A stretch of 64,000 nucleotides of DNA, from positions 6,830,001 to 6,894,000 of the forward strand of contig CP069300.1 of assembly GCA_016839165.1 (NCBI GenBank), in the 5' to 3' direction. A program made the position numbers and the translations under genes. The notes beneath the pieces are model-generated. The model was given only the letters and a program-made list of their open reading frames with translations, ran no database searches and had not been told where the DNA came from. Source of the DNA: Bradyrhizobium sp. PSBB068. Lineage in GTDB: Bacteria; Pseudomonadota; Alphaproteobacteria; Rhizobiales; Xanthobacteraceae. Position 1 is the first letter of the stretch. The number at the start of each line of letters is the position of its first letter. Positions 33,560 through 42,399 of this stretch are shown here, piece after piece.

Positions 33560-34285
33560 ATGCTGAAGACGCTGCTCACTGCTGGCCTGTTGCTGTCGCT
33601 GCCGACGCTGGCGGTCGCCGCCGACATCACCGGCGTGCCGAAGATCCGCGACGGCGACCAGCTCATGATCGGCAGCGTCAAGATTCGGCTCGGCGGCATC
33701 GACGCGCCGTCGACCGACCAGCTCTGCCTCAATACCAAGGGCGAGCGCTGGACCTGCGGCGTCGCCGCGCGCGACGAGCTGATCAAGCATGCCGGCAACA
33801 AGAGCTGGACCTGCCATGCCCGCACGGTCGATCGCCGCGGCCGCACCATCGCGCGCTGCGAGGTCGATGGCGAGGACATCCAGAAGTGGATGGTCAGCAA
33901 TGGCTGGGCGCTGGCCTTCACCCGCATCTCGCGTGACTACGAGCCGGATGAGAAGGAGGCGCGCGAGGCCAAGGCCGGAATGTGGCAGGGCGCGTTCATT
34001 GCGCCGTGGGACTGGCGCGTGCGCAACAAGAAGACCCCCGTGCTCGGCGCCGCGAAAGTGCCGGAGAGTGCACACTCGATCCTGCTCGCCTCCGCTTCCG
34101 GTCCGGTCGCGCCCTCGCCCGACTGCACCATCAAGGGCAACGTCAACCGTTCCGGCGAGTGCATCTTCCACCAGCCGAGCAGCCGCTGGTACGCCAAGAT
34201 CGAGATGAAGATCTCCAAGGGCACGCGCTGGTTCTGCTCGGTCGAGGAAGCCGAGGCCGCCGGCTGCCGCGAGACGCGGCGTTAG
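33560..34285 (+). CDS. Exported SNase-like (thermonuclease fold) protein
   Basis: From ATG 33560 the 241-residue protein has a signal peptide (about 1-21) and a staphylococcal-nuclease domain. Aligning by spacing, R43, D48 and R95 match the catalytic Arg35, Asp40 and Arg87 of the S. aureus enzyme, but the position of Glu43, the general base, is S51 (GIDAPSTDQLC). Nuclease activity may therefore be lost or altered. The C-terminal domain has the CTIKGNVN, GECIFHQP and TRWFCSVEEAEAAGCR pattern found after SNase domains in many rhizobial proteins. A longer frame from 33506 lacks a ribosome binding site. Confidence 0.85.
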   Translation: MLKTLLTAGLLLSLPTLAVAADITGVPKIRDGDQLMIGSVKIRLGGIDAPSTDQLCLNTKGERWTCGVAARDELIKHAGNKSWTCHARTVDRRGRTIARCEVDGEDIQKWMVSNGWALAFTRISRDYEPDEKEAREAKAGMWQGAFIAPWDWRVRNKKTPVLGAAKVPESAHSILLASASGPVAPSPDCTIKGNVNRSGECIFHQPSSRWYAKIEMKISKGTRWFCSVEEAEAAGCRETRR

Positions 34286-34348
34286 GGCGCTGACTGAGGC
34301 TCGACTTCGACAGAATGAGACTCGAACGCAACCGCATTGGCAGTGCGC

Positions 34349-34480
34349 ACCCTCTCCCGCTTGCGGGGGAGGGCTGGGGTGGGGGTCTTGCCACGAGCGA
34401 TACTCATCGCGTGGAGACAGCCCCCACCCGGATTGCATCTTCGATGCAATCCGACCTCCCCCGCAAGCGGGAGAGGTGAA
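34349..34480. repeat. Family C compound hairpin repeat, copy 2
   Basis: Outer arms CCTCTCCCGCTTGCGGG and its complement enclose an inner hairpin at 34430-34452 with arms GGATTGCATC and GATGCAATCC. Relative to copy 1 at 9262 the arm bases differ in a compensating way. Confidence 0.75.
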
Positions 34481-34490
34481 GGACCACGGC

Positions 34491-35321
34491 ATGACCGATC
34501 TCGAGATCAACCTGCTTGCGCCGCGCCGTCGCAAGCGCCTGCGCTATCTGCAGCTGCTGCTGTTCGTGCTCGCCACCTATTTGATCGCGGCCTATCTGGT
34601 GCTGCCGGCGCTGTGGACGCATCACGAGCATCAGAAGGGCCTCGCCAATTTGCCGATGGTGACCCGCACCGCGCAGGGAATTCCCGGCGACCCGATGAAT
34701 GTCGGGCTGATCGGCGACGTCAGGGACGTCGTCTGCGCGATGCACGAGGCCGGCTGGTTTCCGGCCGATCCGGTGACGCTGAAATCCTCGATCGAAATCG
34801 TGGGTTCCGTGCTGCTCGATCGGCCCTACAGGGATGCGCCGGTGAGCAATCTGTTCTATCTCGGCCGCCGCGAAGACCTCGCCTTCGAGCGCCCGGTCGG
34901 ATCGAGCGCGGATCGCCGCAACCATGTCCGGTTCTGGAGGGTGCTAGACCAGGGCCAGGAGAAGCGCCCGGTGTGGCTGGGCGCTGCGACGCTCGACCGC
35001 GGCGTCGGCATCAGCCACTACACCGGCGCGGTGACCCATCACATCGCACCCGATCTCGACGCCGAACGCGCCCTGCTCGTCGCCGACCTCGAGTCCGCCG
35101 GCATGGTCACCGCGAAATACCAGGTCACCGGCATCGGCCCGACCTTCAACGGGCATAATGGCGGCGGCGACCTCTATTACACCGACGGCGAAATCTGGGT
35201 GCTGCGGCTGGTCGAAGCCTGCAGCAAGAACCACGGCGCCGTCGCACAGATCCCGAGCCCCGCCGCGACCGAGTTCAAGGACCAGATCTGGCGCGCGGTG
35301 ATGGAATCGATCGGCAAATAG
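34491..35321 (+). CDS. LssY C-terminal domain membrane protein
   Basis: The 276-residue protein has one N-terminal membrane helix (about 22-44) followed by a soluble domain with VGLIGDVRDVVCAMHEAGWF, PVSNLFYLGRREDLAFERPV and HVRFWRV, the pattern of the LssY C-terminal domain. The domain is found in proteins related to type I secretion and PAP2 phosphatases, but its role is unknown. The start at ATG 34491 follows GAAGGA in the edge of the repeat; a GTG at 34476 is less likely. Confidence 0.8.
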   Translation: MTDLEINLLAPRRRKRLRYLQLLLFVLATYLIAAYLVLPALWTHHEHQKGLANLPMVTRTAQGIPGDPMNVGLIGDVRDVVCAMHEAGWFPADPVTLKSSIEIVGSVLLDRPYRDAPVSNLFYLGRREDLAFERPVGSSADRRNHVRFWRVLDQGQEKRPVWLGAATLDRGVGISHYTGAVTHHIAPDLDAERALLVADLESAGMVTAKYQVTGIGPTFNGHNGGGDLYYTDGEIWVLRLVEACSKNHGAVAQIPSPAATEFKDQIWRAVMESIGK

Positions 35322-35454
35322 GACGCGTGCCCCGCGGTTTTGGAAACGCTGGATTGCTTCGCCCGGCTCGCAATCCGCAGTGCGATGGAATATCCTCTCC
35401 GCTTGACCCCTCAGACGCATGATTTGCGTTGCTTTACCCAAAAGGAACAGGACG

Positions 35455-36639
35455 ATGACCGTTCGCGCGGGCCGGGAATTTCTGGCCATCCCCGGGCCCA
35501 CAACGATGCCTGATCAGGTGCTGCAGGCGATGCACCGCCCGGCGCTCGACATCTACTCCAGCGAGATGGTCGAACTGACCGAGAGCCTGCTGCGTGATCT
35601 CTCGAACCTGTTCGCCACCGCGGGCAAATCCTACATCTACATCTCCAACGGCCATGGCGCCTGGGAGGCGACGCTCTCCAACGTGCTGTCGCGCGGCGAC
35701 AAGGTGCTTGTGCTGGAGAGCGGGCGCTTCGCGATCGGCTGGGGCATGGCGGCTGCCGCGATGGGCGCGGAGGTCGAGGTGCTGAAGGGCGACTGGCGCC
35801 GCGCGATCCGCCCGGCCGAGGTCGAGGAGCGGCTCAAGCGCGACAAGGAACACAAGATCAAGGCAATCCTCGCGGTGCAGATCGACACCGCCTCCGGTGC
35901 GGTGAACGACATCGAGGCAATCGGCAGGGCGATCAAGGCGGCCGGCCACCCCGCATTGTTCATGGTCGACACCGTCGCCTCGCTCGGCTGCATGCCGTTC
36001 GAGATGGACAAATGGTATGTCGACGTCGCAATGAGCGGGTCGCAGAAGGGCCTGATGACGCCGCCCGGCCTCGGCTTCGTCGCCGCCAGCGATCGCGCCT
36101 GGGATGCGCACAAGAAAGCCAATCTGCGCACGCCCTATTGGGACTGGACCGAGCGCGAGGGAAGCGAGCACTACCGCAAATATGCCGGCACCGCGCCGGT
36201 GCACCTGTTGTTCGCGCTGCGCGAGGCGATCAACATGCTGCACGCCGAAGGCCTGCAGAACGCCTTCGAGCGGCACCGGCTGCTCGGCGAGGCGGTGCGC
36301 CGTGCGGTTGCGGTCTGGGCGGAGGGACAGGTGCTCGGCTTCAACATCGCCGAACCCACCGAGCGCTCCAACACCGTGACGACCGTGACCGTGAAGGGCG
36401 CCGATCCCGCCGCGATCCAGCGCTATGCCAAGGAGAAATGCGGCGTGGTGCTCGGCACCGGCATCGGCGATCTGCAAGGCCAGGCCTTCCGCATCGCGCA
36501 TATGGGCCACGTCAATGCGCCGATGATCCTCGGCACGCTCGGCGTCGTCGAGGTCGCGCTGACCGCGTTGAATATCCCGCACGGCAAGGCCGGCGCCGAC
36601 GCCGCCATCCAGTGGCTCGGCGAGAACGTGAAGGCGTAG
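35455..36639 (+). CDS. Serine/alanine-glyoxylate aminotransferase family enzyme
   Basis: The 394-residue protein is a fold type I PLP enzyme: substrate loop IPGPTTMPDQV at the N-terminus, ISNGHGAWEATLSNVL, MVDTVASLG with the pyridine Asp, and the PLP lysine K198 in SGSQKGLMTPPGLGF. The set matches alanine-glyoxylate and serine-glyoxylate aminotransferases, which interconvert glyoxylate and glycine with an amino acid. The start at 35455 has CAGGA before it. Nearby ABC transport genes do not define the substrate. Confidence 0.92.
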   Translation: MTVRAGREFLAIPGPTTMPDQVLQAMHRPALDIYSSEMVELTESLLRDLSNLFATAGKSYIYISNGHGAWEATLSNVLSRGDKVLVLESGRFAIGWGMAAAAMGAEVEVLKGDWRRAIRPAEVEERLKRDKEHKIKAILAVQIDTASGAVNDIEAIGRAIKAAGHPALFMVDTVASLGCMPFEMDKWYVDVAMSGSQKGLMTPPGLGFVAASDRAWDAHKKANLRTPYWDWTEREGSEHYRKYAGTAPVHLLFALREAINMLHAEGLQNAFERHRLLGEAVRRAVAVWAEGQVLGFNIAEPTERSNTVTTVTVKGADPAAIQRYAKEKCGVVLGTGIGDLQGQAFRIAHMGHVNAPMILGTLGVVEVALTALNIPHGKAGADAAIQWLGENVKA

Positions 36640-36693
36640 GCCGAGCGCAGGCAGCCGGTATCCTGAGGCACCGGCGGGGCCACACGCTCCGCT

Positions 36694-36719
36694 GTCGTCC
36701 CGGCGAAAGCCGGGACGAC
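36694..36719. repeat. Family A repeat reduced to a single perfect hairpin
   Basis: GTCGTCCCGGC and GCCGGGACGAC are perfect 11-base arms around a GAAA tetraloop. It is the core of the family A arm without the second half, located 55 bases after the aminotransferase stop, where it could serve as a transcript end. Confidence 0.75.
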
Positions 36720-36888
36720 ACTGAGTGTTTGGCGTCGCTGGTGAATGATCCGCTCACAAGGACGACGGGATGCCGTGCATGCAACGCATTGCTAAGGCCC
36801 CAACACTTTTCGTCGTCATCGTTTTCCGCTTTACTGCCGGCAACAGCCGGGCACGGATCCCTGCGACAAAACAAAATGGAGGGATCGC

Positions 36889-37950
36889 TTGGCATCGGTG
36901 GAATTGCGCGGCCTGGTCAAGCGGTTTGGTTCGTTTGTCGCGGTTGACGACGTCTCCCTCACGATCGATCACGGCCGGCTGGTCTGCCTGCTCGGGCCGT
37001 CCGGCTGCGGCAAGACCACGACACTGCGGCTGATCGCAGGCTTCCTTGAACCGTCCGACGGCGAGATCCGTGTCGGCGACCGCGTGGTGTCGTCGAAGGC
37101 GCGCACGCTGCCGCCCGAGCAGCGCAACATGTCGATGATCTTCCAGAGCTACGCGCTGTGGCCGCATATGACGGTGGCCGAGAACATCGTCTATGGCCTC
37201 CGTTTGCGCAAAATGGACCGCGACACGATCGCGAAGAAACTCGCCGCGATCCTGGCGACCACCAAGCTGGAACCGCTGGCGCAGCGCTATCCGGGCGAGT
37301 TGTCCGGCGGCCAGCAGCAGCGCGTCGCGCTGGCACGGGCGCTGATCGTCGGCCCCGAGACGCTGCTGCTCGACGAACCCTTGTCCAATCTCGACGCCAA
37401 TCTGCGCGAGGAGATGCGGTTCGAGATCCGCCGCCTGCACGACGAATATCGCTACACCACGGTCTATGTCACCCACGATCAGTCCGAAGCAATGACGACC
37501 GCCGACCTCATCGCTGTCATGAATGCCGGCAAGATCGACCAGCTCGGCAGCCCGGAGGACATCTACGCGCGGCCGGAATCCGAATTCGTCGCGCGCTTCA
37601 TCGGCGCGGCCAATGTGATCAAGGGCACCGCACGCGATGCGACCCATGTCGAGTTCGGCGGCACGATACTGGAAGTGGTCGGGGCGAGGCTCACCGCCGG
37701 CCAGGGTGCGCCGGTCGCGATCCGCCAGCATGAGATCCAGCTCTCGACCCGGCCGCCCGCCGCAACGCAGAACACGCTCAAGGCCATCGTGACGCGGCAG
37801 GTCTATCTCGGCATGAACCGCGACTACATGGTGGAAACACCAGACGGCACCTCGCTGCGGGTGACCACGCCGACCGAGACCGCGGTCGAGAAGGGGCGCG
37901 AGGTCTGGCTGAACTTGCCGCCCGAGCGCTGCCGGGCGCTCAGCCGATAA
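36889..37950 (+). CDS. ABC transporter ATP-binding protein, FbpC/PotA type
   Basis: The 353-residue protein starts at TTG with GGAGGG six bases upstream. It has Walker A GPSGCGKTT, the Q-loop IFQSYALWPHMTV, signature LSGGQQQR, Walker B TLLLDEPLSNLD and the His-loop VTHDQ, then a TOBE-like C-terminal domain. This is the ATPase of iron(III), spermidine or similar importers. It is followed by a stub of a binding-protein gene and by a fused two-domain permease at 38269. The leader peptide MASVELRGLVKRFG is normal. Confidence 0.94.
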   Translation: MASVELRGLVKRFGSFVAVDDVSLTIDHGRLVCLLGPSGCGKTTTLRLIAGFLEPSDGEIRVGDRVVSSKARTLPPEQRNMSMIFQSYALWPHMTVAENIVYGLRLRKMDRDTIAKKLAAILATTKLEPLAQRYPGELSGGQQQRVALARALIVGPETLLLDEPLSNLDANLREEMRFEIRRLHDEYRYTTVYVTHDQSEAMTTADLIAVMNAGKIDQLGSPEDIYARPESEFVARFIGAANVIKGTARDATHVEFGGTILEVVGARLTAGQGAPVAIRQHEIQLSTRPPAATQNTLKAIVTRQVYLGMNRDYMVETPDGTSLRVTTPTETAVEKGREVWLNLPPERCRALSR

Positions 37951-37973
37951 CGAGAAAGAAACCGAGGGACGCG

Positions 37974-38102
37974 ATGCGGAAGCAAATCTCCAGACGCCAA
38001 GTCCCGAAAAGTTCTGCGGCGCTTGCACTCGGCAGGATATTCGCGTCGCACGCGATGACCGAAGAGATCAAGACGCGCTATGCGCGGCTGTTTCGGGTGT
38101 GA
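37974..38102 (+). pseudogene. Stub of the solute-binding protein gene
   Basis: A 42-codon frame between ATPase and permease has its own ribosome binding site (GAGGGA) and begins with a Tat-like signal: ISRRQVPKSSAALALG. After about 26 residues it jumps to TEEIKTRYARLFRV, which looks like the charged C-terminal end of a binding protein. The likely history is an internal deletion of about 300 codons that kept the frame. The transporter then lacks its own receptor. Confidence 0.65.
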
Positions 38103-38125
38103 GGATGCCATGTAACTTTCACGAT

Positions 38126-38252
38126 CGTCATTCCGGGGCGCGCGCAGCGCGAGCCCGGAATCCATTTCTCCACCTGCGCCTGCGGCCCGATGGATTCCGG
38201 GCTCGCCGCTTCGCGGCGCCCCCAGGTGCGCAATTGCGCACCGAGAATGACC
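38126..38252. repeat. Family B palindromic intergenic repeat, copy 3
   Basis: CGTCATTCCGGGGCGCGCG at the left and a degenerate right arm that ends GAATGACCGGG. It has an extra segment GGTGCGCAATTGCGCACC, itself a perfect palindrome, near its right end. It lies between the stub and the permease gene. Confidence 0.75.
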
Positions 38253-38268
38253 GGGAGAGAGGCTTCAC

Positions 38269-39987
38269 ATGACAACCGTCACCACCTCCCCCTCCGCAAA
38301 ACCGCGCATCGACTGGACGCGCCCCGTGCTGTGGCTGTTCGCTGCGCTCCTCGTCCTGCTGATCCTGCTGCCGTTGTCGTGGCTCGCGGTGTTCGCCTTC
38401 ACCGACAAGAACCGTCATCCAACGCTTGCGAATTTCGTCACGCTGTTCAGCAATCCCGACTTCCTCGATCCGCTGCTGACCACCGCGATCATCGCCACGA
38501 CATCGGCAGTGATCTGCTGCATCGTCGCGGCGCCGATCAGCTGGCTGGTGTCGCGCACCGACATGCCGGGGCGGCAGATCATCCGCGCGCTGGTGACGGC
38601 CTCGTTCGTGACGCCGCCGTTCCTCGGTGCGGTCGCCTGGGAGTTGCTGGCGGCGCCGAATTCGGGGTTGCTCAACCAGCTCTATCGGCTGTTCGCCGGC
38701 GAAGACGCCGATGCGCTGTTCAATATCTATTCGATGACCGGGATCATCTTCGTGATCTCCTGCTACACCTTTCCGTTCGTGTTCGTGCTGGTGGCCAATG
38801 CGCTCGACACCATGCCGGGCGAACTGGAAGACGCCTCCGCGATCCTCGGCGGCAACGCCTGGACCACGGCACGGCGGGTGACCATCCCGCTCGCGCTGCC
38901 GGCGCTCGTCGCGGGCGCGTTGATCGCCTTCCTGCAGGCGATGACGCTGTTCGGCTCGCCGGCGATCCTGGCGCTGCCGGCCGGCTTCCACACCATGACG
39001 ACCAAGATCTGGAGCCTGTTCCAGTATCCGCCGAAGCTCGAGCTCGCAGCCGCCGCCGCGGTGCCGCTGCTGGTGCTGACCATCCTGCTGCTGCAGGGCC
39101 AAAAGGCGCTGCTCGGCCGCCGCGGCTATTCGGTGATCGGCGGCAAATATGGCGCGCCGCGCCGGGTCGAGTTGCGCGGCTGGCGCTGGGCTGCACTCGG
39201 CTTCTGCCTCGTGGTGCTGCTCAATCCAGTCTTCCTACCCTATCTCGCGCTGCTCAACGCCGCGTTCTCGCCGAACGCGACCACGCTGGTGACGCCGTCG
39301 ACGGCCACCCTGCACAACATCGTCTTCGTGTTCACCGAGCTGTCGTCGACCCAACTCGCGCTGAAGAACACCGTGATCCTCGGCACCGCAACGGCGACGA
39401 TCGGCACCATCCTGGCGCTCGTCATCGCCTATGTCACGACACGCAAGGTGATCGCCGGCCACCGCCTGCTCGGCTTCCTCGCCACCGCGCCGGTCGCGGT
39501 CCCCGGCATCGTGCTCGGCGTCGGCCTGTTCCTGAGCTACACGCGGCGGCCCTTCGTGCTCTACGGCACGCTGTGGATCCTGCTGCTGGCGTTCCTCACC
39601 ATCAATCTGCCTTCGGCCTACCAGCAATTGCAGGCGGCGTTCGCGACCATCCATCCCGAACTCGAGGAAGCGAGCCGCATCCTCGGCGCGACCCGGTTGC
39701 AGGCGCTGCGCCAGATCACCGCCCCCTTGCTCCGCACCGGCGTGATCGCGACCTGGTGCTTCATCTTCATCGGCGTGATGCGGGAACTGTCGGCCGCGAT
39801 CGTGCTGTTCACCTCACAGACCAAGGTGCTGTCGGTCCTGATCTTCGATCTCAACGAAGGCGGCGACCTCGCTGCGATCGCGGTGCTCGGCATCGCGATG
39901 CTGGTGATCACCTTCGCCGTGGTGCTGGCGGTGAACCAGATCCCGATGTCCGGCGGCAATGCGGGCGCGAAGCTGCGGAACGGGTAG
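38269..39987 (+). CDS. ABC transporter permease, fused FbpB type
   Basis: The 572-residue protein has about 12 membrane helices in two homologous halves, each with an EAA-type loop (DASAILGGNAWTTARRVTIP and EEASRILGATRLQALRQIT) that docks onto the ATPase. This fused form is typical of iron(III)-type ABC importers. Upstream ATPase at 36889 is the expected partner. Import would need a binding protein from elsewhere, since the local gene is a stub. Confidence 0.93.
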   Translation: MTTVTTSPSAKPRIDWTRPVLWLFAALLVLLILLPLSWLAVFAFTDKNRHPTLANFVTLFSNPDFLDPLLTTAIIATTSAVICCIVAAPISWLVSRTDMPGRQIIRALVTASFVTPPFLGAVAWELLAAPNSGLLNQLYRLFAGEDADALFNIYSMTGIIFVISCYTFPFVFVLVANALDTMPGELEDASAILGGNAWTTARRVTIPLALPALVAGALIAFLQAMTLFGSPAILALPAGFHTMTTKIWSLFQYPPKLELAAAAAVPLLVLTILLLQGQKALLGRRGYSVIGGKYGAPRRVELRGWRWAALGFCLVVLLNPVFLPYLALLNAAFSPNATTLVTPSTATLHNIVFVFTELSSTQLALKNTVILGTATATIGTILALVIAYVTTRKVIAGHRLLGFLATAPVAVPGIVLGVGLFLSYTRRPFVLYGTLWILLLAFLTINLPSAYQQLQAAFATIHPELEEASRILGATRLQALRQITAPLLRTGVIATWCFIFIGVMRELSAAIVLFTSQTKVLSVLIFDLNEGGDLAAIAVLGIAMLVITFAVVLAVNQIPMSGGNAGAKLRNG

Positions 39988-40081
39988 GACGCCCAGTCCG
40001 CGTGCGCGCGGACGGGCGCACCATCTGGCAATCGCCACATTCATCCCGATATAAAGCGGAACCCCGCACCATGAGGATCTT

Positions 40082-42188
40082 GTGACCCAATCGACCAAGC
40101 CATCGCCCCCCGTTGCGCCGCGCCGGCCGCATTCCTTCACCACCCACGGCATCACGGTGACCGACGACTATGCGTGGATCAAGGATCCGAAATGGCAGGA
40201 GGTGCTGCGCGATCCCTTGATCCTCGATCCTGATATCAGGACCTATCTCGAAGCCGAGAACGGCTACACCGAGAGCCTGCTCGGCCATACCGACGGCTTG
40301 CAGAAGCAACTGGTCAAGGAGATGCGCGGACGGATCAAGGAGGATGATTCCAGCGTGCCGTCGCCGGACGGCCCGTTCGCCTATTTCAGGAAATTCCGCG
40401 AAGGCGGCCAACATGAGCTGTTCGCCCGCACGCCGCGCGACGGCGGCGAGGCGCATGTCGTGCTGGACGGCGACGCGCTGGCGAAGGACCATAAATATTT
40501 CAAGTTCGGCAGCAGCCGGCATTCCAATGACCACCGCCTGCACGCCTGGAGTGCCGATACCAAGGGTTCGGAGTATTTTTCGATCCGCGTGCGCGACTGG
40601 GCGACCGGTGGCGATCTCGACGATCTCGTCGAGGAGACCGACGGCGGCGTGGTCTGGGCCGCGGATTCCAAGAGCTTCTTCTACGTCAAGCTCGACGACA
40701 ATCACCGCCCGATGCAGGTGTGGCGGCACAGGCTCGGCACCAAGCAGGCCGACGACATCCTGATCTATGAGGAGCAGGATGCCGGCTGGTTCACCCATCT
40801 GCACGAGAGCGCCAGCGGCCGCTTCTGCGTGATCGCCGGGGGCGACCACGAGACCTCGGAGCAGCGGCTGATCGATCTCGCCAATCCCGACGCGCCGCCG
40901 CGCCTCGTCGCGGCGCGCGAGGAAGGCGTGCAATATTCGATCGCCGACCGCGGCGACGAGCTGTTCATCCTGACCAATGCCGACGACGCCATCGACTTCA
41001 AGGTCGTCACCGCGCCGCTCGCCGCGCCCGCGCGTGCCAACTGGCGCGACCTGATCCCGTATCGCGAGGGCGTCTATGTGCTCGACGTCGAGCTCTATGC
41101 CGGCCACATGGTGCGCTTGGAGCGCGCCAACGCGCTGCCGGCGATCATCATCCGCGACCTCAGGAGCGGCGAAGAGCACGCGATCGCCTTCGATGAGGCG
41201 GCTTATTCGCTCGACACCATGGGCGGCTACGAGTTCGAGACCACGAATCTGCGCTTCGCCTATTCATCGATGACGACGCCGTCGGAGGTCTATGACTACG
41301 ACATGGCGACGCGGACCCGTGTCTTGCGCAAGCGCCAGGAGATTCCGTCCGGCCACAACCCGGCTGACTACGTCACCACGCGCATCATGGCGACCTCGCA
41401 TGACGGCGCGCAGGTGCCGGTGTCGATCCTGCATCGCAAGGATTTCGTGCGCGACGGCAAGGCGCCGCTGCTGCTCTATGGCTACGGCTCCTACGGCATG
41501 GCGATGCCGGCCTCGTTCGCGGCCAACCGGCTGTCGCTGGTCGACCGCGGCTTCGTCTATGCGATCGCTCATATCCGCGGCGGCGCCGACAAGGGCTGGG
41601 GCTGGTATCTCGACGGCAAGCGCGAGAAGAAGACCAACACGTTCGACGATTTTGCCGCGGCCGGCCGGGCGCTGATCGAGACGAAATATACGGGCGAAAA
41701 AACGCATCGTCGGCCATGGCGGCTCGGCGGGCGGCATGTTGATGGGCGCCGTCGCCAACCGCGCCGGCGAGCTGTTCGCCGGCATCGTCGCCGAAGTGCC
41801 GTTCGTCGACGTGCTCAACACCATGCTCGACGACACCTTGCCGCTGACGCCGCCGGAATGGCCGGAATGGGGCAACCCGATCGAGAGCGCGAAGGATTTC
41901 CGCACCATCCTGTCCTATTCGCCCTATGACAACGTCGCGGCCAAGGACTATCCGGCGATCCTCGCGATGGGCGGGCTCACCGATCCGCGCGTGACCTACT
42001 GGGAACCGGCGAAATGGATCGCCCGGCTGCGCGCCACGATGCGCGGCGGCGGCCCGGTGCTGCTGCGCACCAACATGGGCGCCGGCCACGGCGGCGCCTC
42101 CGGCCGCTTCAACCGCCTCGACGAAGTCGCGATCGTCTATGCGTTTGCGTTGTGGGCGGTGGGGATGGCTGAGAAGGCGGAGGTGTAA
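40082..42188 (+). pseudogene. ptrB: Oligopeptidase B-like S9 peptidase, interrupted by a +1 frameshift
   Basis: The first frame (40082-41929) encodes the seven-bladed propeller and the start of the hydrolase domain (LLLYGYGSYGMAMPASF, IRGGADKGWGWYLDGKREKK). At the A6 run 41697-41702 the frame is lost; the frame with codons from 41703 continues with RIVGHGGSAGGMLMGAV, the nucleophile Ser motif, then MGGLTDPRV (Asp) and GAGHGG (His) to 42188. One extra A explains the shift. Without repair by slippage, a long read-through of about 75 unrelated residues would replace the catalytic triad. Oligopeptidase B cleaves short peptides after basic residues. The rest of the gene is intact, so the mutation or sequencing error is recent. 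Confidence 0.85.
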
Positions 42189-42216
42189 GGCACCTTAGCC
42201 CGGCTACCCCCCCATC

Positions 42217-42345
42217 GTCGTCCTGGCGAAAGCCAGGACCCATACCGCGTGATCTTTCGAGCAAGGAAGTCGCAGTACCACGGCACATCCGGTCTTCGCC
42301 AAACTTCTCCCTGTGCTTATGGGTCCCGGCCTTCGCCGGGACGAC
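42217..42345. repeat. Family A palindromic intergenic repeat, copy 6
   Basis: GTCGTCCTGGCGAAAGCCAG and CCGGCCTTCGCCGGGACGAC are the arms. It separates two convergent genes, the peptidase and the RraA-like gene. Confidence 0.8.
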
Positions 42346-42399
42346 GGCGGAATGCGCGGCGATCGCTCGTCGACAGCGACGGGGAATGTGGGGTGAGAC

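Noticed and set aside
41736..42188. A separate 150-codon gene for the C-terminal peptidase part
   Set aside because: The sequence is the direct continuation of the upstream peptidase in another frame, including the catalytic Ser motif before the ATG, so it is one interrupted gene.
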